Source of the DNA: Opacimonas sp014872805
GTDB taxonomy: Bacteria; Pseudomonadota; Gammaproteobacteria; Enterobacterales; Alteromonadaceae
Assembly: GCA_014872805.1 (NCBI GenBank)
Contig: WKFN01000006.1
Coordinates: 1-64,000, forward strand
DNA: 64,000 bases
Reading direction: 5' to 3'
The translations under genes and the position numbers were made by a program. Below, in pieces: positions 17,504-25,027 of the stretch. The first letter of the stretch is position 1. Each line of letters opens with the position of its first letter. The notes under the pieces are model-generated. The model saw only the letters and a list, made by a program, of their open reading frames with translations, had not been told where the DNA came from and ran no database searches.

Positions 17504-18106
17504 GGCTATTGGCGCGACATCCAACCAGGAATTCAACGTCTTTTCAAGTTCAGGCAGGCCCAAACGGTTAAGTGATGAAAAGGCATGAACCGTGACATCC
17601 CCCATAAACGCCAAAGCAGCCTCGCGAACCATCATCAGTTGAGCTTTGCGTTTACCGGACTTGAGCTTATCGGCCTTAGTCAATAAACACAGAACCGGGA
17701 TCTTGGCAGAAACCGCCCAATAAATCATATCCTGATCTAGATCTTTGAGTGGATGACGGATATCCATTAAGACGACCAACCCTTTTAGACATTCTCGTTT
17801 TTCTAGATACTCGCCAAGCGCCTTTTGCCATTTGATTTTCATGGCCAGCGGCACTTTAGCAAAACCATATCCAGGCAGATCTACCAATCGCTTACCATCT
17901 TCTAATTCAAAAACATTAATCATTTGGGTGCGACCAGGTGTTTTACTGGTCCTGGCTAGGTTTTTTTGTCTGGTTAACGTGTTTAATGCACTGGATTTGC
18001 CAGCGTTGGAACGCCCGGCAAATGCAACTTCAATACCGCTACTTTGGTCTAAATGACGAATGTCAGGTGCACTGGTTAAAAACTTGGCTTTTGTATAATA
18101 ACTCAT
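17489..18106 (-). CDS. engB: ribosome-biogenesis GTPase EngB (YsxC/YihA)
   Basis: 205 aa from ATG 18106 (MSYYTKAKFLTSAPDIRHL, the family start). G motifs are all present: G1 GRSNAGKSS, G2 within KTPGRTQ, G3 DLPGYGFA, G4 LTKADK and G5 FSSL. It is a circularly unpermuted small GTPase needed for 50S assembly. The polA-spf-engB neighbourhood is conserved; here a LysE gene is inserted. The stop codon lies in the terminator hairpin. Confidence 0.97.
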   Translation of the reverse strand: MSYYTKAKFLTSAPDIRHLDQSSGIEVAFAGRSNAGKSSALNTLTRQKNLARTSKTPGRTQMINVFELEDGKRLVDLPGYGFAKVPLAMKIKWQKALGEYLEKRECLKGLVVLMDIRHPLKDLDQDMIYWAVSAKIPVLCLLTKADKLKSGKRKAQLMMVREAALAFMGDVTVHAFSSLNRLGLPELEKTLNSWLDVAPIAKKNP

Positions 18107-18306
18107 TGATCTCTTTTGAATTTTGCTAACGACGAACACTAGGTTGCCGACATAGTATGTACCAAATATCAGAATTTCATGCTAATATTCGCGCGCAAAT
18201 GTTTTGTATCGAAAGCTAAGCGTGTAATATATGCATAATAACACGGCACATTAACCATGCGTAGTGGCTGCGTAATTTTTAATTTTATCGTTTTAAGAGA
18301 AGCAAT

Positions 18307-18939
18307 ATGAAAAAACTAGGTTTGTTCTTCTGTTTATCACTTGTTAGTGCTTTCGCAACCGCGAACGATGCACCGGTAGGTGATGCAGAAGCAGGGAAAG
18401 CAAAAACTCTTGTGTGTGCGGCTTGTCACGGTACTGATGGCAACAGTTCTATACCAATGAATCCAAAATTAGCAGGACAACATGCCAACTACATAGTGAA
18501 ACAATTGCAAGAATTCAAACTTGCCATGCAAACAGGTGGCAAAGAAGGTCGTAATAATGCCATTATGGGTATGCAGGCTAACGTTCTTTCTGAACAAGAT
18601 ATGTTAGACATTGCTGCGTATTACCAAAGTCAAGAAAGCAAGATCGGCGCGGCTCCTGAAGATGTCATTCCTGCTGGTGAAGCCTTATATCGCGGCGGTG
18701 ACGCAGAACGCAAAATCACAGCGTGTATCGCTTGTCATGGTCCACGTGGTAACGGAATGGGCTTAGCCGGTTTCCCTGACATCAGCGGTCAACACCCTGA
18801 ATATACCGCAGCACAACTTAAAATGTTCCGTTCTGGCAATCGCAACAACGATATGAACGCCATGATGCGCGACATTGCTAAGAAGTTAACTGACGAAGAT
18901 ATTGAGATCTTATCTAAATATCTGGCTGGCCTGTATTAA
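18307..18939 (+). CDS. diheme cytochrome c4
   Basis: 210 aa with a signal peptide (cleavage near AFATA-ND) and two cytochrome c domains, each with CxxCH: CAACH at 37-41 and CIACH in the second half. Methionine axial ligands are likely in the MGMQANVLSEQD and MNAMMRDIAKKLTDEDI regions. It is periplasmic and passes electrons toward terminal oxidases. In marine Alteromonadales it commonly sits beside engB. Confidence 0.95.
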   Translation: MKKLGLFFCLSLVSAFATANDAPVGDAEAGKAKTLVCAACHGTDGNSSIPMNPKLAGQHANYIVKQLQEFKLAMQTGGKEGRNNAIMGMQANVLSEQDMLDIAAYYQSQESKIGAAPEDVIPAGEALYRGGDAERKITACIACHGPRGNGMGLAGFPDISGQHPEYTAAQLKMFRSGNRNNDMNAMMRDIAKKLTDEDIEILSKYLAGLY

Positions 18940-18996
18940 GTATTGATTAAGAAAACAACATTTTTTGCAACTTTTACATTTTTTTTACAAAAAAGC

Positions 18997-19024
18997 TTGT
19001 CATTGTGAAATTTTCGTGTAATCT
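18997..19024 (+). promoter_or_regulatory. strong sigma-70-type promoter of the candidate small RNA
   Basis: TTGTCA at 18997-19002 and TAATCT at 19019-19024 with a 16-nt spacer, in an AT-rich upstream region (an A/T-rich UP-like stretch at 18961-18995). The predicted start is near 19031. No reading frame with a ribosome site follows before the terminator. Confidence 0.65.
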
Positions 19025-19030
19025 GTCATT

Positions 19031-19203
19031 CCATTGACGGATGATTACGATAAAGCGTCTAGGAAGACCCAGAACAACAAGCTATACTCTGTCAAAAATA
19101 ATAAAAAGAAGAGTTGCAGGTAGCACCCTTACCTTTGGGTAAATACGGGAGAAGTGTTGTCTAGCAAGTTTACAAAGGTGATAATTCGTTATCACCTTTT
19201 TTC
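19031..19203 (+). ncRNA. candidate structured small RNA, ~170 nt
   Basis: A good promoter and a very strong terminator (AAAGGTGATAA, loop TTCG, TTATCACCTTT, T-run to 19202) bracket ~170 nt with no plausible ORF. Inside, a nested hairpin is visible: TTGC at 19114-19117 with GCAA near 19163, GCAC with GTGT, and TTACC-TTTG-GGTAA at its tip. A 5' GACG/CGTC stem (19036-19039 with 19056-19059) comes first. Three GGA trinucleotides occur, too few for a CsrB/C RNA, although csrC occupies the comparable engB-yihI interval in E. coli. It could instead be a leader of the methyltransferase gene ending in an attenuator. Confidence 0.65.
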
Positions 19204-19224
19204 TTGGCCGGAAAAAATATTATC

Positions 19225-19953
19225 ATGCTCTGCCCTTTATGTTCATCGCCCCGTTCTCATCTCTTCCACCAAAGCAGTAAACCGCTTAAACGCGATTACT
19301 ATCAATGTAATGATTGTGAATTAGTATGGGTGCCAGAAAAGTTCCACGTGGAACCACAAATCGAGCGCAATGAATACGACTTACACACTAATCAAATCGG
19401 TGATCTGGGTTACATGCGTTTTCTCAATAAAGTGGTACCGCATATTGCTGCGCATTTCAACGTTGCGCAACCAATCTCTGAGGCTTGGCTAAAAAACGTT
19501 ACGGAAAAACACGCCAACACCACCATCGCGCCTAAATATAGACAGCCTACATCTAACATTGATGGCATAGATTTCGGTTGTGGGAAAGCACCAGCACTTG
19601 CAGTACAACTATATGAACTCGGGTTTACTATGCACGTGTATGATAAATTTTTTGCTGCATACACTGACAATCTTGAACAAGAACATGATTTTATTGTCAG
19701 TACAGAAACTATTGAGCATATCTATGAAGCTAAAAATACATGGGCTCTGTGGCATACTATGCTCAAATCAGATGGCTGTTTAGTCGTCATGACCCAAAGA
19801 GTCAAGAGCCGCGATGCATTTGCCACTTGGCGCTATATTCACGACCCGACTCATATTTGTTTTTATTCAGATAACACAGCACGTTTCATTGCTCATGAAT
19901 ATGGCTACCATCTCAAGCTGATTCAGCAAGATATCATGTTATTCACTCGGTAA
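19225..19953 (+). CDS. class I SAM-dependent methyltransferase with N-terminal zinc ribbon
   Basis: 242 aa from ATG 19225; a TTG further upstream lies in the terminator. Cys3, Cys6, Cys28 and Cys31 form a rubredoxin-like knuckle. A Rossmann methyltransferase follows, with motif I DGIDFGCGKAPAL and the DFIVSTETIEHIYE motif. FATWRYIHDPTHICFYS resembles methyltransferases acting on small or cell-surface molecules. The substrate is unknown. A parS-like site is embedded in the coding sequence at 19341-19354. It starts 22 nt after the candidate sRNA terminator. Confidence 0.8.
   Translation: MLCPLCSSPRSHLFHQSSKPLKRDYYQCNDCELVWVPEKFHVEPQIERNEYDLHTNQIGDLGYMRFLNKVVPHIAAHFNVAQPISEAWLKNVTEKHANTTIAPKYRQPTSNIDGIDFGCGKAPALAVQLYELGFTMHVYDKFFAAYTDNLEQEHDFIVSTETIEHIYEAKNTWALWHTMLKSDGCLVVMTQRVKSRDAFATWRYIHDPTHICFYSDNTARFIAHEYGYHLKLIQQDIMLFTR
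19341..19354. promoter_or_regulatory. parS-like ParB-binding site
   Basis: GTTCCACGTGGAAC is a perfect 14-bp palindrome matching the core of bacterial parS (TGTTTCACGTGAAACA and its TTCCACGTGGAA variant). It lies inside the methyltransferase gene about 18.7 kb left of oriC. parA and parB are in this window. Confidence 0.75.
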
Positions 19954-20016
19954 AAAAGTAACAGTCGAGCTGGACTTAAGGTATAATACTTTTGTTATTC
20001 ACTGATATAGCACCAC

Positions 20017-20517
20017 ATGGCACATAGTAAAAAATCACGTAAACCAGGTAGTATAGGTGTTGCCAAATCACACACCAGCAAACCTACACGCAGTAAAAAC
20101 GCTCCCAAAGTTAAAAAACCCAAGGGAAATCAGCCAGGATCTAGACATTCTGTCGCGCAACACCAGCAAACAACTGTTAATAAAGGTAAAGTTGATCCTC
20201 GTATTGGAAGTAAAAAGAAAATAGATTTAACACCTAAACAAGCCTCAGCACCAAAACCAGTGAAGCCAAAATATGCAACACCCGCGCAAGAACTTGCTGC
20301 GTTAGAGGCTGATCAAAGATTATCAGCGTTACTCGATCAGGTCGACACTGGAAAGGTCCTCAATAACGACGACCAACAATATCTAGATAACTGTATGTCT
20401 CGCCATCAAATTTTATGTGATTTGCTTGGTATTAATAACGATGCGGAAGATGAGGATACGAATTCTGATGATCCCTTTGCACAGTTTAATGCTATTGATA
20501 TAAATGATTTTAGATAA
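20017..20517 (+). CDS. yihI: Der GTPase-activating protein YihI
   Basis: 166 aa. The N-terminal ~85 residues are very Lys/Arg/Ser rich (MAHSKKSRKPGSIGVAKSHT), as in YihI. A conserved acidic helical part follows (ATPAQELAALEADQRLSALLDQ, YLDNCMSRHQILCDLLG). YihI stimulates the GTPase Der (EngA) in 50S assembly in E. coli. It is followed after 11 nt by the DUF2489 gene, an order also seen in related bacteria. Confidence 0.9.
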   Translation: MAHSKKSRKPGSIGVAKSHTSKPTRSKNAPKVKKPKGNQPGSRHSVAQHQQTTVNKGKVDPRIGSKKKIDLTPKQASAPKPVKPKYATPAQELAALEADQRLSALLDQVDTGKVLNNDDQQYLDNCMSRHQILCDLLGINNDAEDEDTNSDDPFAQFNAIDINDFR

Positions 20518-20528
20518 GGGAGTAAAAC

Positions 20529-20975
20529 GTGCTTGAAGTTGCTATTGTATTGGGCTTACTGATCATCTTAGGATTGGGGTTTTATGCCGGTAAGTTGTTA
20601 TTTCAACTCCAACAACAACACAGCAAACAAGCGAAGATGCGTACCGAACGTATCGAAAACATAATGGTTTCAGTAAGAACAATTGCTATGGCCATGGCAC
20701 AGCAACAATGTGACCTGTCTGAAGGCGTTATACGCTTAACGAACTTGTTAAATGCTTTACCAATATTACCTGCACCGGATTTTCGGAAAGAATACCCAGC
20801 CATTTATACATTGCATGATGAAATTGCACAGTTTGCTACCCATGAGAAACGTTCGGCACTGAGCAAAAAAGAAAGACGTTTAGAAGACAAGGCAAGAGAA
20901 GCTATCGAAGCGCAATACGAAAGTAAAATTATGGATGAGGTTGAGCAGCTACAAAAATATTATCCACAGCCATAA
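20529..20975 (+). CDS. DUF2489 family membrane-anchored protein
   Basis: 148 aa starting at GTG 20529, with GGGAG as ribosome site (20518-20522). One N-terminal transmembrane helix (VAIVLGLLIILGLGFYAGKLLF) is followed by a charged helical domain with MRTERIENIMVSVRTIAMAMAQQQCDLSEG, the DUF2489 signature. The function is unknown. It is probably cotranscribed with yihI. A DnaA-box-like TTATCCACA lies at its 3' end (20960-20968). Confidence 0.85.
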   Translation: MLEVAIVLGLLIILGLGFYAGKLLFQLQQQHSKQAKMRTERIENIMVSVRTIAMAMAQQQCDLSEGVIRLTNLLNALPILPAPDFRKEYPAIYTLHDEIAQFATHEKRSALSKKERRLEDKAREAIEAQYESKIMDEVEQLQKYYPQP

Positions 20976-21084
20976 TTCGTGCATTTTGTGAGCTTTCTCA
21001 CACATTTAGGCTACTCAGATAAGTCACTTCAAGGTATACTCTAGAGCTAATTTTTTAAGAGCAACACATAGATTATTACCTGTT

Positions 21085-21993
21085 ATGTCTCAATATGATG
21101 TAAAAACTTTTCAAGGCCTCATTCTCGCCTTGCAAGATTATTGGGCACGTCAAGGATGTGTCATTATTCAACCTTTAGATATGGAAGTCGGTGCCGGGAC
21201 ATTTCATCCTATGACATTTTTGCGCTCACTTGGTCCAGAACCAATTTCCAGCGCGTATGTTCAGCCCTGTCGTCGACCGACAGATGGCCGTTATGGCGAA
21301 AATCCAAATCGTCTACAACATTACTATCAGTTCCAGGTGATGTTAAAACCCTCCCCGTCTAATATACAAGAACTGTATCTTGGTTCGCTAAAAGAACTTG
21401 GCTTTGATCCACTGGTACACGATATTCGTTTTGTTGAAGACAATTGGGAGTCTCCAACCCTTGGAGCGTGGGGCCTAGGCTGGGAAGTTTGGCTTAATGG
21501 TATGGAAGTTACGCAGTTTACCTATTTCCAGCAAGTAGGTGGTATTGAGTGCAAACCGGTGACGGGTGAAATTACTTATGGACTAGAGCGGCTAGCGATG
21601 TATGTTCAGGGCGTCGATAGTATCTACGATCTCGTTTGGACAGAAGGTCCATTTGGCAAAGTAACCTATGGCGACGTTTTCCACCAGAACGAAGTAGAAC
21701 AATCGGCATATAACTTCGAGCATGCTGATGTGGAGGCGTTGTTTGCTGGATTTGACCAGAACGAAAAAGACGCTCTGCATCTCATAGAACAAAATCTACC
21801 TCTGCCAGCTTACGAGCAAGTTATGAAAGCCTCTCATGCTTTTAACTTGCTCGACGCACGTCATGCTATTTCGGTTACCGAAAGACAACGCTACATATTG
21901 CGTGTACGCACCCTCGCCAAAGCGGTAGCAGAGAATTATTATGCGGCGCGAGAAGCGCTTGGTTTCCCAATGTGCCCAAAGGACGATGCCTAA
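21085..21993 (+). CDS. glyQ: glycyl-tRNA synthetase alpha subunit
   Basis: 302 aa, the standard size for the catalytic alpha chain of the tetrameric bacterial GlyRS. Family blocks TFQGLILALQDYWARQGCVI, GAGTFHPMTFLRSLGPEP and PTDGRYGENPNRLQHYYQFQV are all present. It activates glycine and works with the beta chain. Its TAA stop overlaps the glyS ATG by one base (TAATG), consistent with coupled translation for 1:1 subunits. Confidence 0.99.
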   Translation: MSQYDVKTFQGLILALQDYWARQGCVIIQPLDMEVGAGTFHPMTFLRSLGPEPISSAYVQPCRRPTDGRYGENPNRLQHYYQFQVMLKPSPSNIQELYLGSLKELGFDPLVHDIRFVEDNWESPTLGAWGLGWEVWLNGMEVTQFTYFQQVGGIECKPVTGEITYGLERLAMYVQGVDSIYDLVWTEGPFGKVTYGDVFHQNEVEQSAYNFEHADVEALFAGFDQNEKDALHLIEQNLPLPAYEQVMKASHAFNLLDARHAISVTERQRYILRVRTLAKAVAENYYAAREALGFPMCPKDDA

Positions 21994-24053
21994 TGTTAAC
22001 CAATACCTTACTTGTTGAAATCGGCACAGAAGAACTTCCACCGAAAGCATTAAAAAATCTAGGTTCTAGTTTTGCCCAACATTTTGCTCAAGCAGTTAGC
22101 GATGCCGATTTCACCTATCGTGAAATAAAATGGTATGCAGCGCCACGTCGCTTAGCCGTTCAATTATTTGATCTTACCGAACAACAACCCGACAAAGTTG
22201 TTGAAAAACGCGGTCCAGCGTTGAGCGTCGCATTTGATACAGACGGTCAACCAACAAAAGCCGCGCTAGGTTGGGCTCGTGGCAATGGCATTGACGTGTC
22301 TGAAGCAGAAAGATTAGTTACAGATAAAGGAGAGTGGCTGTTACATAAAGCACAAGTGTCAGGGCAACCGATTGCAGCACTGATTGAAGATTTAGTTAAA
22401 CATGCCGTCGCAAAGCTACCCATTCCAAAACCCATGCGTTGGGGCAGTTCTGATGTTCAGTTTATTCGTCCAGTCCATACTTTCACGGCCATGTATGGTG
22501 ATAAGGTTTTGCCTGCTACCGTTTTAGATATCACCTCGGATAATACAATACAAGGTCATCGCTTCCATGGTGAACCACTCTTTACCCTTTCTCATGCAGA
22601 TGCATATCAAAGCGAATGTGAAGCGCATTATGTCTATCCAGACTTTGCAGCGCGTTGTGCCACCATTGCAAATGGATTAGACGAGCAAGCAGCATCACTT
22701 GGTTTACGCGCAGATTATAATCAAGATTTGCTAGAGGAAATTGCATCGCTGGTCGAATATCCTGTTGTCATGCAAGCCTCTTTTGAAGCTCGATTCTTAG
22801 AGGTGCCGAAAGAAGCATTAATTTATACGATGAAAGACGACCAAAAATATGTTCCTTTACTGAACGAAGATGGTTCTTTGTCGAATACCTTCTTATTTGT
22901 CAGTAACATCGCTTCAAGTGCACCTGAACATGTTATTGAGGGCAATCAAAAAGTCATTCGTCCTCGCCTAGCAGATGCAGAGTTTTTCTTTAATACAGAT
23001 AAGAAAAAATCACTAGCGGATCGCTTGTCTGAACTGGAAAGTATTTTATTCCAAAAGCAGCTTGGTACTATGGCTGAGAAAGTAAATCGTATTAGTCAAC
23101 TTGCTGAATTTATTGCCTCAGAAATTGAAACCAATTCAGTAGATGCTGCTCGTGCAGGCCTTCTATCTAAAACCGACTTGATGTCGGAAATGGTCATGGA
23201 ATTTCCTGATGTTCAAGGTGTTATGGGCAAGTACTACGCCCTGCACGATGGAGAATCAGAATTGGTTGCGTTAGCCATTGAGGAACAGTATCTACCTCGT
23301 GGTGCGGGTGATGTGATTCCTTCTAGCGATGTGTCTGCTTGTGTAGCATTAGCTGATAAACTTGATACCTTAGCGGGTATCTTTGGTATTGGTATGTTAC
23401 CTAAAGGTGACAAAGATCCTTTTGCATTACGTCGTGCTGCAATTGGCGTGCTGCGCATCATTACTGAGCGCAATTATGCTTTAGACATTGCGGTTTTACT
23501 TGATAAAGCCATTGCACTTTATGGTGATAAATTATCTCATGCGAACGCGTTACAAGATGCTACAGATTTTGTGATTGCACGTTTCCGAGCCATATATCAA
23601 GACCAAGGCTTCTCCACAGAAGTAATACAATCCGTTGAAGCACGTAATGTAACCAAACCAGCCGATTTTGCTGCACGAGTGGCGGCGGTTGCACAGTTTA
23701 TTACTTTACCAGAAGCGGCTTCACTCGCCTCAGCAAATAAACGAGTTGCTAATATTTTAAGCAAGCAATCATTTGCTGGCGGTTCAATTGATCCGATGTT
23801 ATTAGAAGAAGAGGCTGAGCACGCCTTGTTCTTAGCGATACAAGCACAGCAGTCTAAACTAAATGATTCAGCTGATTATTCTGAACTCCTAGCGTCTCTT
23901 GCCACGTTGAAAGCGCCAGTAGATGAGTTTTTTGATAATGTTATGGTAATGGCTGATGCGGAGAATTTACGCAACAATCGACTTGCCTTATTGCAGGCTT
24001 TACGTGAATTATTTTTGACTACTGCAGATATCTCTTTATTAGTACAAAAGTAA
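21993..24053 (+). CDS. glyS: glycyl-tRNA synthetase beta subunit
   Basis: 686 aa from the ATG overlapping the glyQ stop. The N-terminus LLVEIGTEELPPKAL and the blocks KRGPALSVAF, EVPKEALIYTMKDDQKYVPL and VIRPRLADAEFFF are the GlyS signature. The C-terminal part carries the HD-like and anticodon-binding domains (KGDKDPFALRRAA). It binds tRNA-Gly in the alpha2-beta2 enzyme. Confidence 0.99.
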   Translation: MLTNTLLVEIGTEELPPKALKNLGSSFAQHFAQAVSDADFTYREIKWYAAPRRLAVQLFDLTEQQPDKVVEKRGPALSVAFDTDGQPTKAALGWARGNGIDVSEAERLVTDKGEWLLHKAQVSGQPIAALIEDLVKHAVAKLPIPKPMRWGSSDVQFIRPVHTFTAMYGDKVLPATVLDITSDNTIQGHRFHGEPLFTLSHADAYQSECEAHYVYPDFAARCATIANGLDEQAASLGLRADYNQDLLEEIASLVEYPVVMQASFEARFLEVPKEALIYTMKDDQKYVPLLNEDGSLSNTFLFVSNIASSAPEHVIEGNQKVIRPRLADAEFFFNTDKKKSLADRLSELESILFQKQLGTMAEKVNRISQLAEFIASEIETNSVDAARAGLLSKTDLMSEMVMEFPDVQGVMGKYYALHDGESELVALAIEEQYLPRGAGDVIPSSDVSACVALADKLDTLAGIFGIGMLPKGDKDPFALRRAAIGVLRIITERNYALDIAVLLDKAIALYGDKLSHANALQDATDFVIARFRAIYQDQGFSTEVIQSVEARNVTKPADFAARVAAVAQFITLPEAASLASANKRVANILSKQSFAGGSIDPMLLEEEAEHALFLAIQAQQSKLNDSADYSELLASLATLKAPVDEFFDNVMVMADAENLRNNRLALLQALRELFLTTADISLLVQK

Positions 24054-24065
24054 TATGGTTTAGCT

Positions 24066-24521
24066 ATGATGATGAAAAGCATAAAATTGATTGGCTTACT
24101 TTCAATTGCCGCTATAGCATTAGTTGGTTGTAGTTCTTCACTGAACATTCGTGAATACTTACCATTGCCAGTGGAGTCAGATACTCGTGATTATTCGTCC
24201 ATGTATTTACGTGGTGTGTTTAATTGGTGGGAAGCTGACGCAAAACATCAATTACGCGTATCGGAATCAAACTATATTGTTGATATTGAATTGATTGCAG
24301 ATGGCCAACCTTATGACTTCAAGCTGGCGGACGCAGTGTATTCTAGTGAACATAATTGCGGCTCGCTTTCTTCTGTAGGTATTTTAACTCCAAACGAGGC
24401 ATTCACGTTACATTGCGGTGAGGCTATTTATAACCTTCAGTTCACCCCCAGTGAAACGGGGACTTATCGTTTTACCATCAGTCCTGGTGTTACGCCAAGT
24501 ATCACGATTTCACAACTTTAA
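24066..24521 (+). CDS. lipoprotein with a carbohydrate-binding-like beta-sandwich
   Basis: 151 aa. A lipobox, AIALVGC, is followed by Ser-Ser-Ser, so it is a lipoprotein likely sorted to the outer membrane. The mature part (YLRGVFNWWEADAKHQLRV ... YDFKLADAVYSSEHNCGS) resembles the LRGxxNxW ... FKIADADW pattern of small starch-binding or CBM48-like modules in pullulanases and amylases. No catalytic domain is present. It starts 12 nt after glyS. The specific role is unknown. Confidence 0.7.
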   Translation: MMMKSIKLIGLLSIAAIALVGCSSSLNIREYLPLPVESDTRDYSSMYLRGVFNWWEADAKHQLRVSESNYIVDIELIADGQPYDFKLADAVYSSEHNCGSLSSVGILTPNEAFTLHCGEAIYNLQFTPSETGTYRFTISPGVTPSITISQL

Positions 24522-24524
24522 GTC

Positions 24525-24938
24525 TTAATAGTCAATTTTACCGCGCAAGCTCTTTGTAAGGCCTGCGCGTTTTTTACTATCTAGCCTTTTTTTTCTAGCG
24601 GTAAAACTAGGTTTTGTCTCCTTTCTGATTTTCTGCTCAATTGTCACTGAACTTATTAGTGCCACTAACCTTTTTATTGCTTCTTCTTTATTACGTTCCT
24701 GAGTACGTTTCGTTTGAGCTTTAATGATAACAGTACCGTCTTTTGTAATCCTTGAATCACTCAGTTCCAGTAAGCGCTTTCGATATTTTTCAGGTAATGA
24801 GGAGTTATTCACATCAAATCGCAAATGGATCGCAGACGATACTTTATTGACATTTTGCCCTCCGCTACCCATCGATCTAATGGCAGAGAATGCTATCTCA
24901 TCTTCACTAATTTCCAGGTTGGGCGTAATTTTGATCAT
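24525..24938 (-). CDS. arfB: alternative ribosome-rescue factor ArfB (YaeJ)
   Basis: 137 aa, stand-alone class I release-factor domain with the peptidyl-hydrolysis motif GGQ at residues 26-28 (SMGSGGQNVNKV). The basic C-terminal tail is Lys/Arg rich (KPSFTARKKRLDSKKRAGL), which in ArfB enters the empty mRNA channel. It lacks the codon-recognition domain of RF1/RF2. It rescues ribosomes stalled on non-stop mRNAs. It is convergent with the lipoprotein gene. Confidence 0.95.
   Translation of the reverse strand: MIKITPNLEISEDEIAFSAIRSMGSGGQNVNKVSSAIHLRFDVNNSSLPEKYRKRLLELSDSRITKDGTVIIKAQTKRTQERNKEEAIKRLVALISSVTIEQKIRKETKPSFTARKKRLDSKKRAGLTKSLRGKIDY
24542..24576 (+). terminator. rho-independent terminator after the lipoprotein gene
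   Basis: CGCGCA at 24542-24547 pairs with TGCGCG at 24564-24569 and is followed by seven T. It overlaps the 3' end of arfB on the other strand, so it serves the plus-strand glyQS-lipoprotein unit. Confidence 0.6.
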
Positions 24939-24981
24939 GTATCACCTCGATAACTAATCACAATGATAGAACAATTTTGGC

Positions 24982-25009
24982 AAAAAAAACTGTGCAATCG
25001 CACAGTTTT
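24982..25009 (-). terminator. rho-independent terminator after gyrB
   Basis: On the minus strand: AACTGTGC, loop GATT, GCACAGTT, then a run of T (A82-A89 on the plus strand). It lies 19 nt beyond the gyrB stop and ends the dnaA-dnaN-recF-gyrB unit. Confidence 0.8.
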
Positions 25010-25027
25010 CTTAATCAGTTTAAATAA

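Noticed and set aside
19031..19203. Assignment of the structured RNA as CsrB/CsrC
   Set aside because: Location fits csrC, but only three GGA motifs are present and not in repeated hairpin loops, against many in real CsrB/C RNAs.
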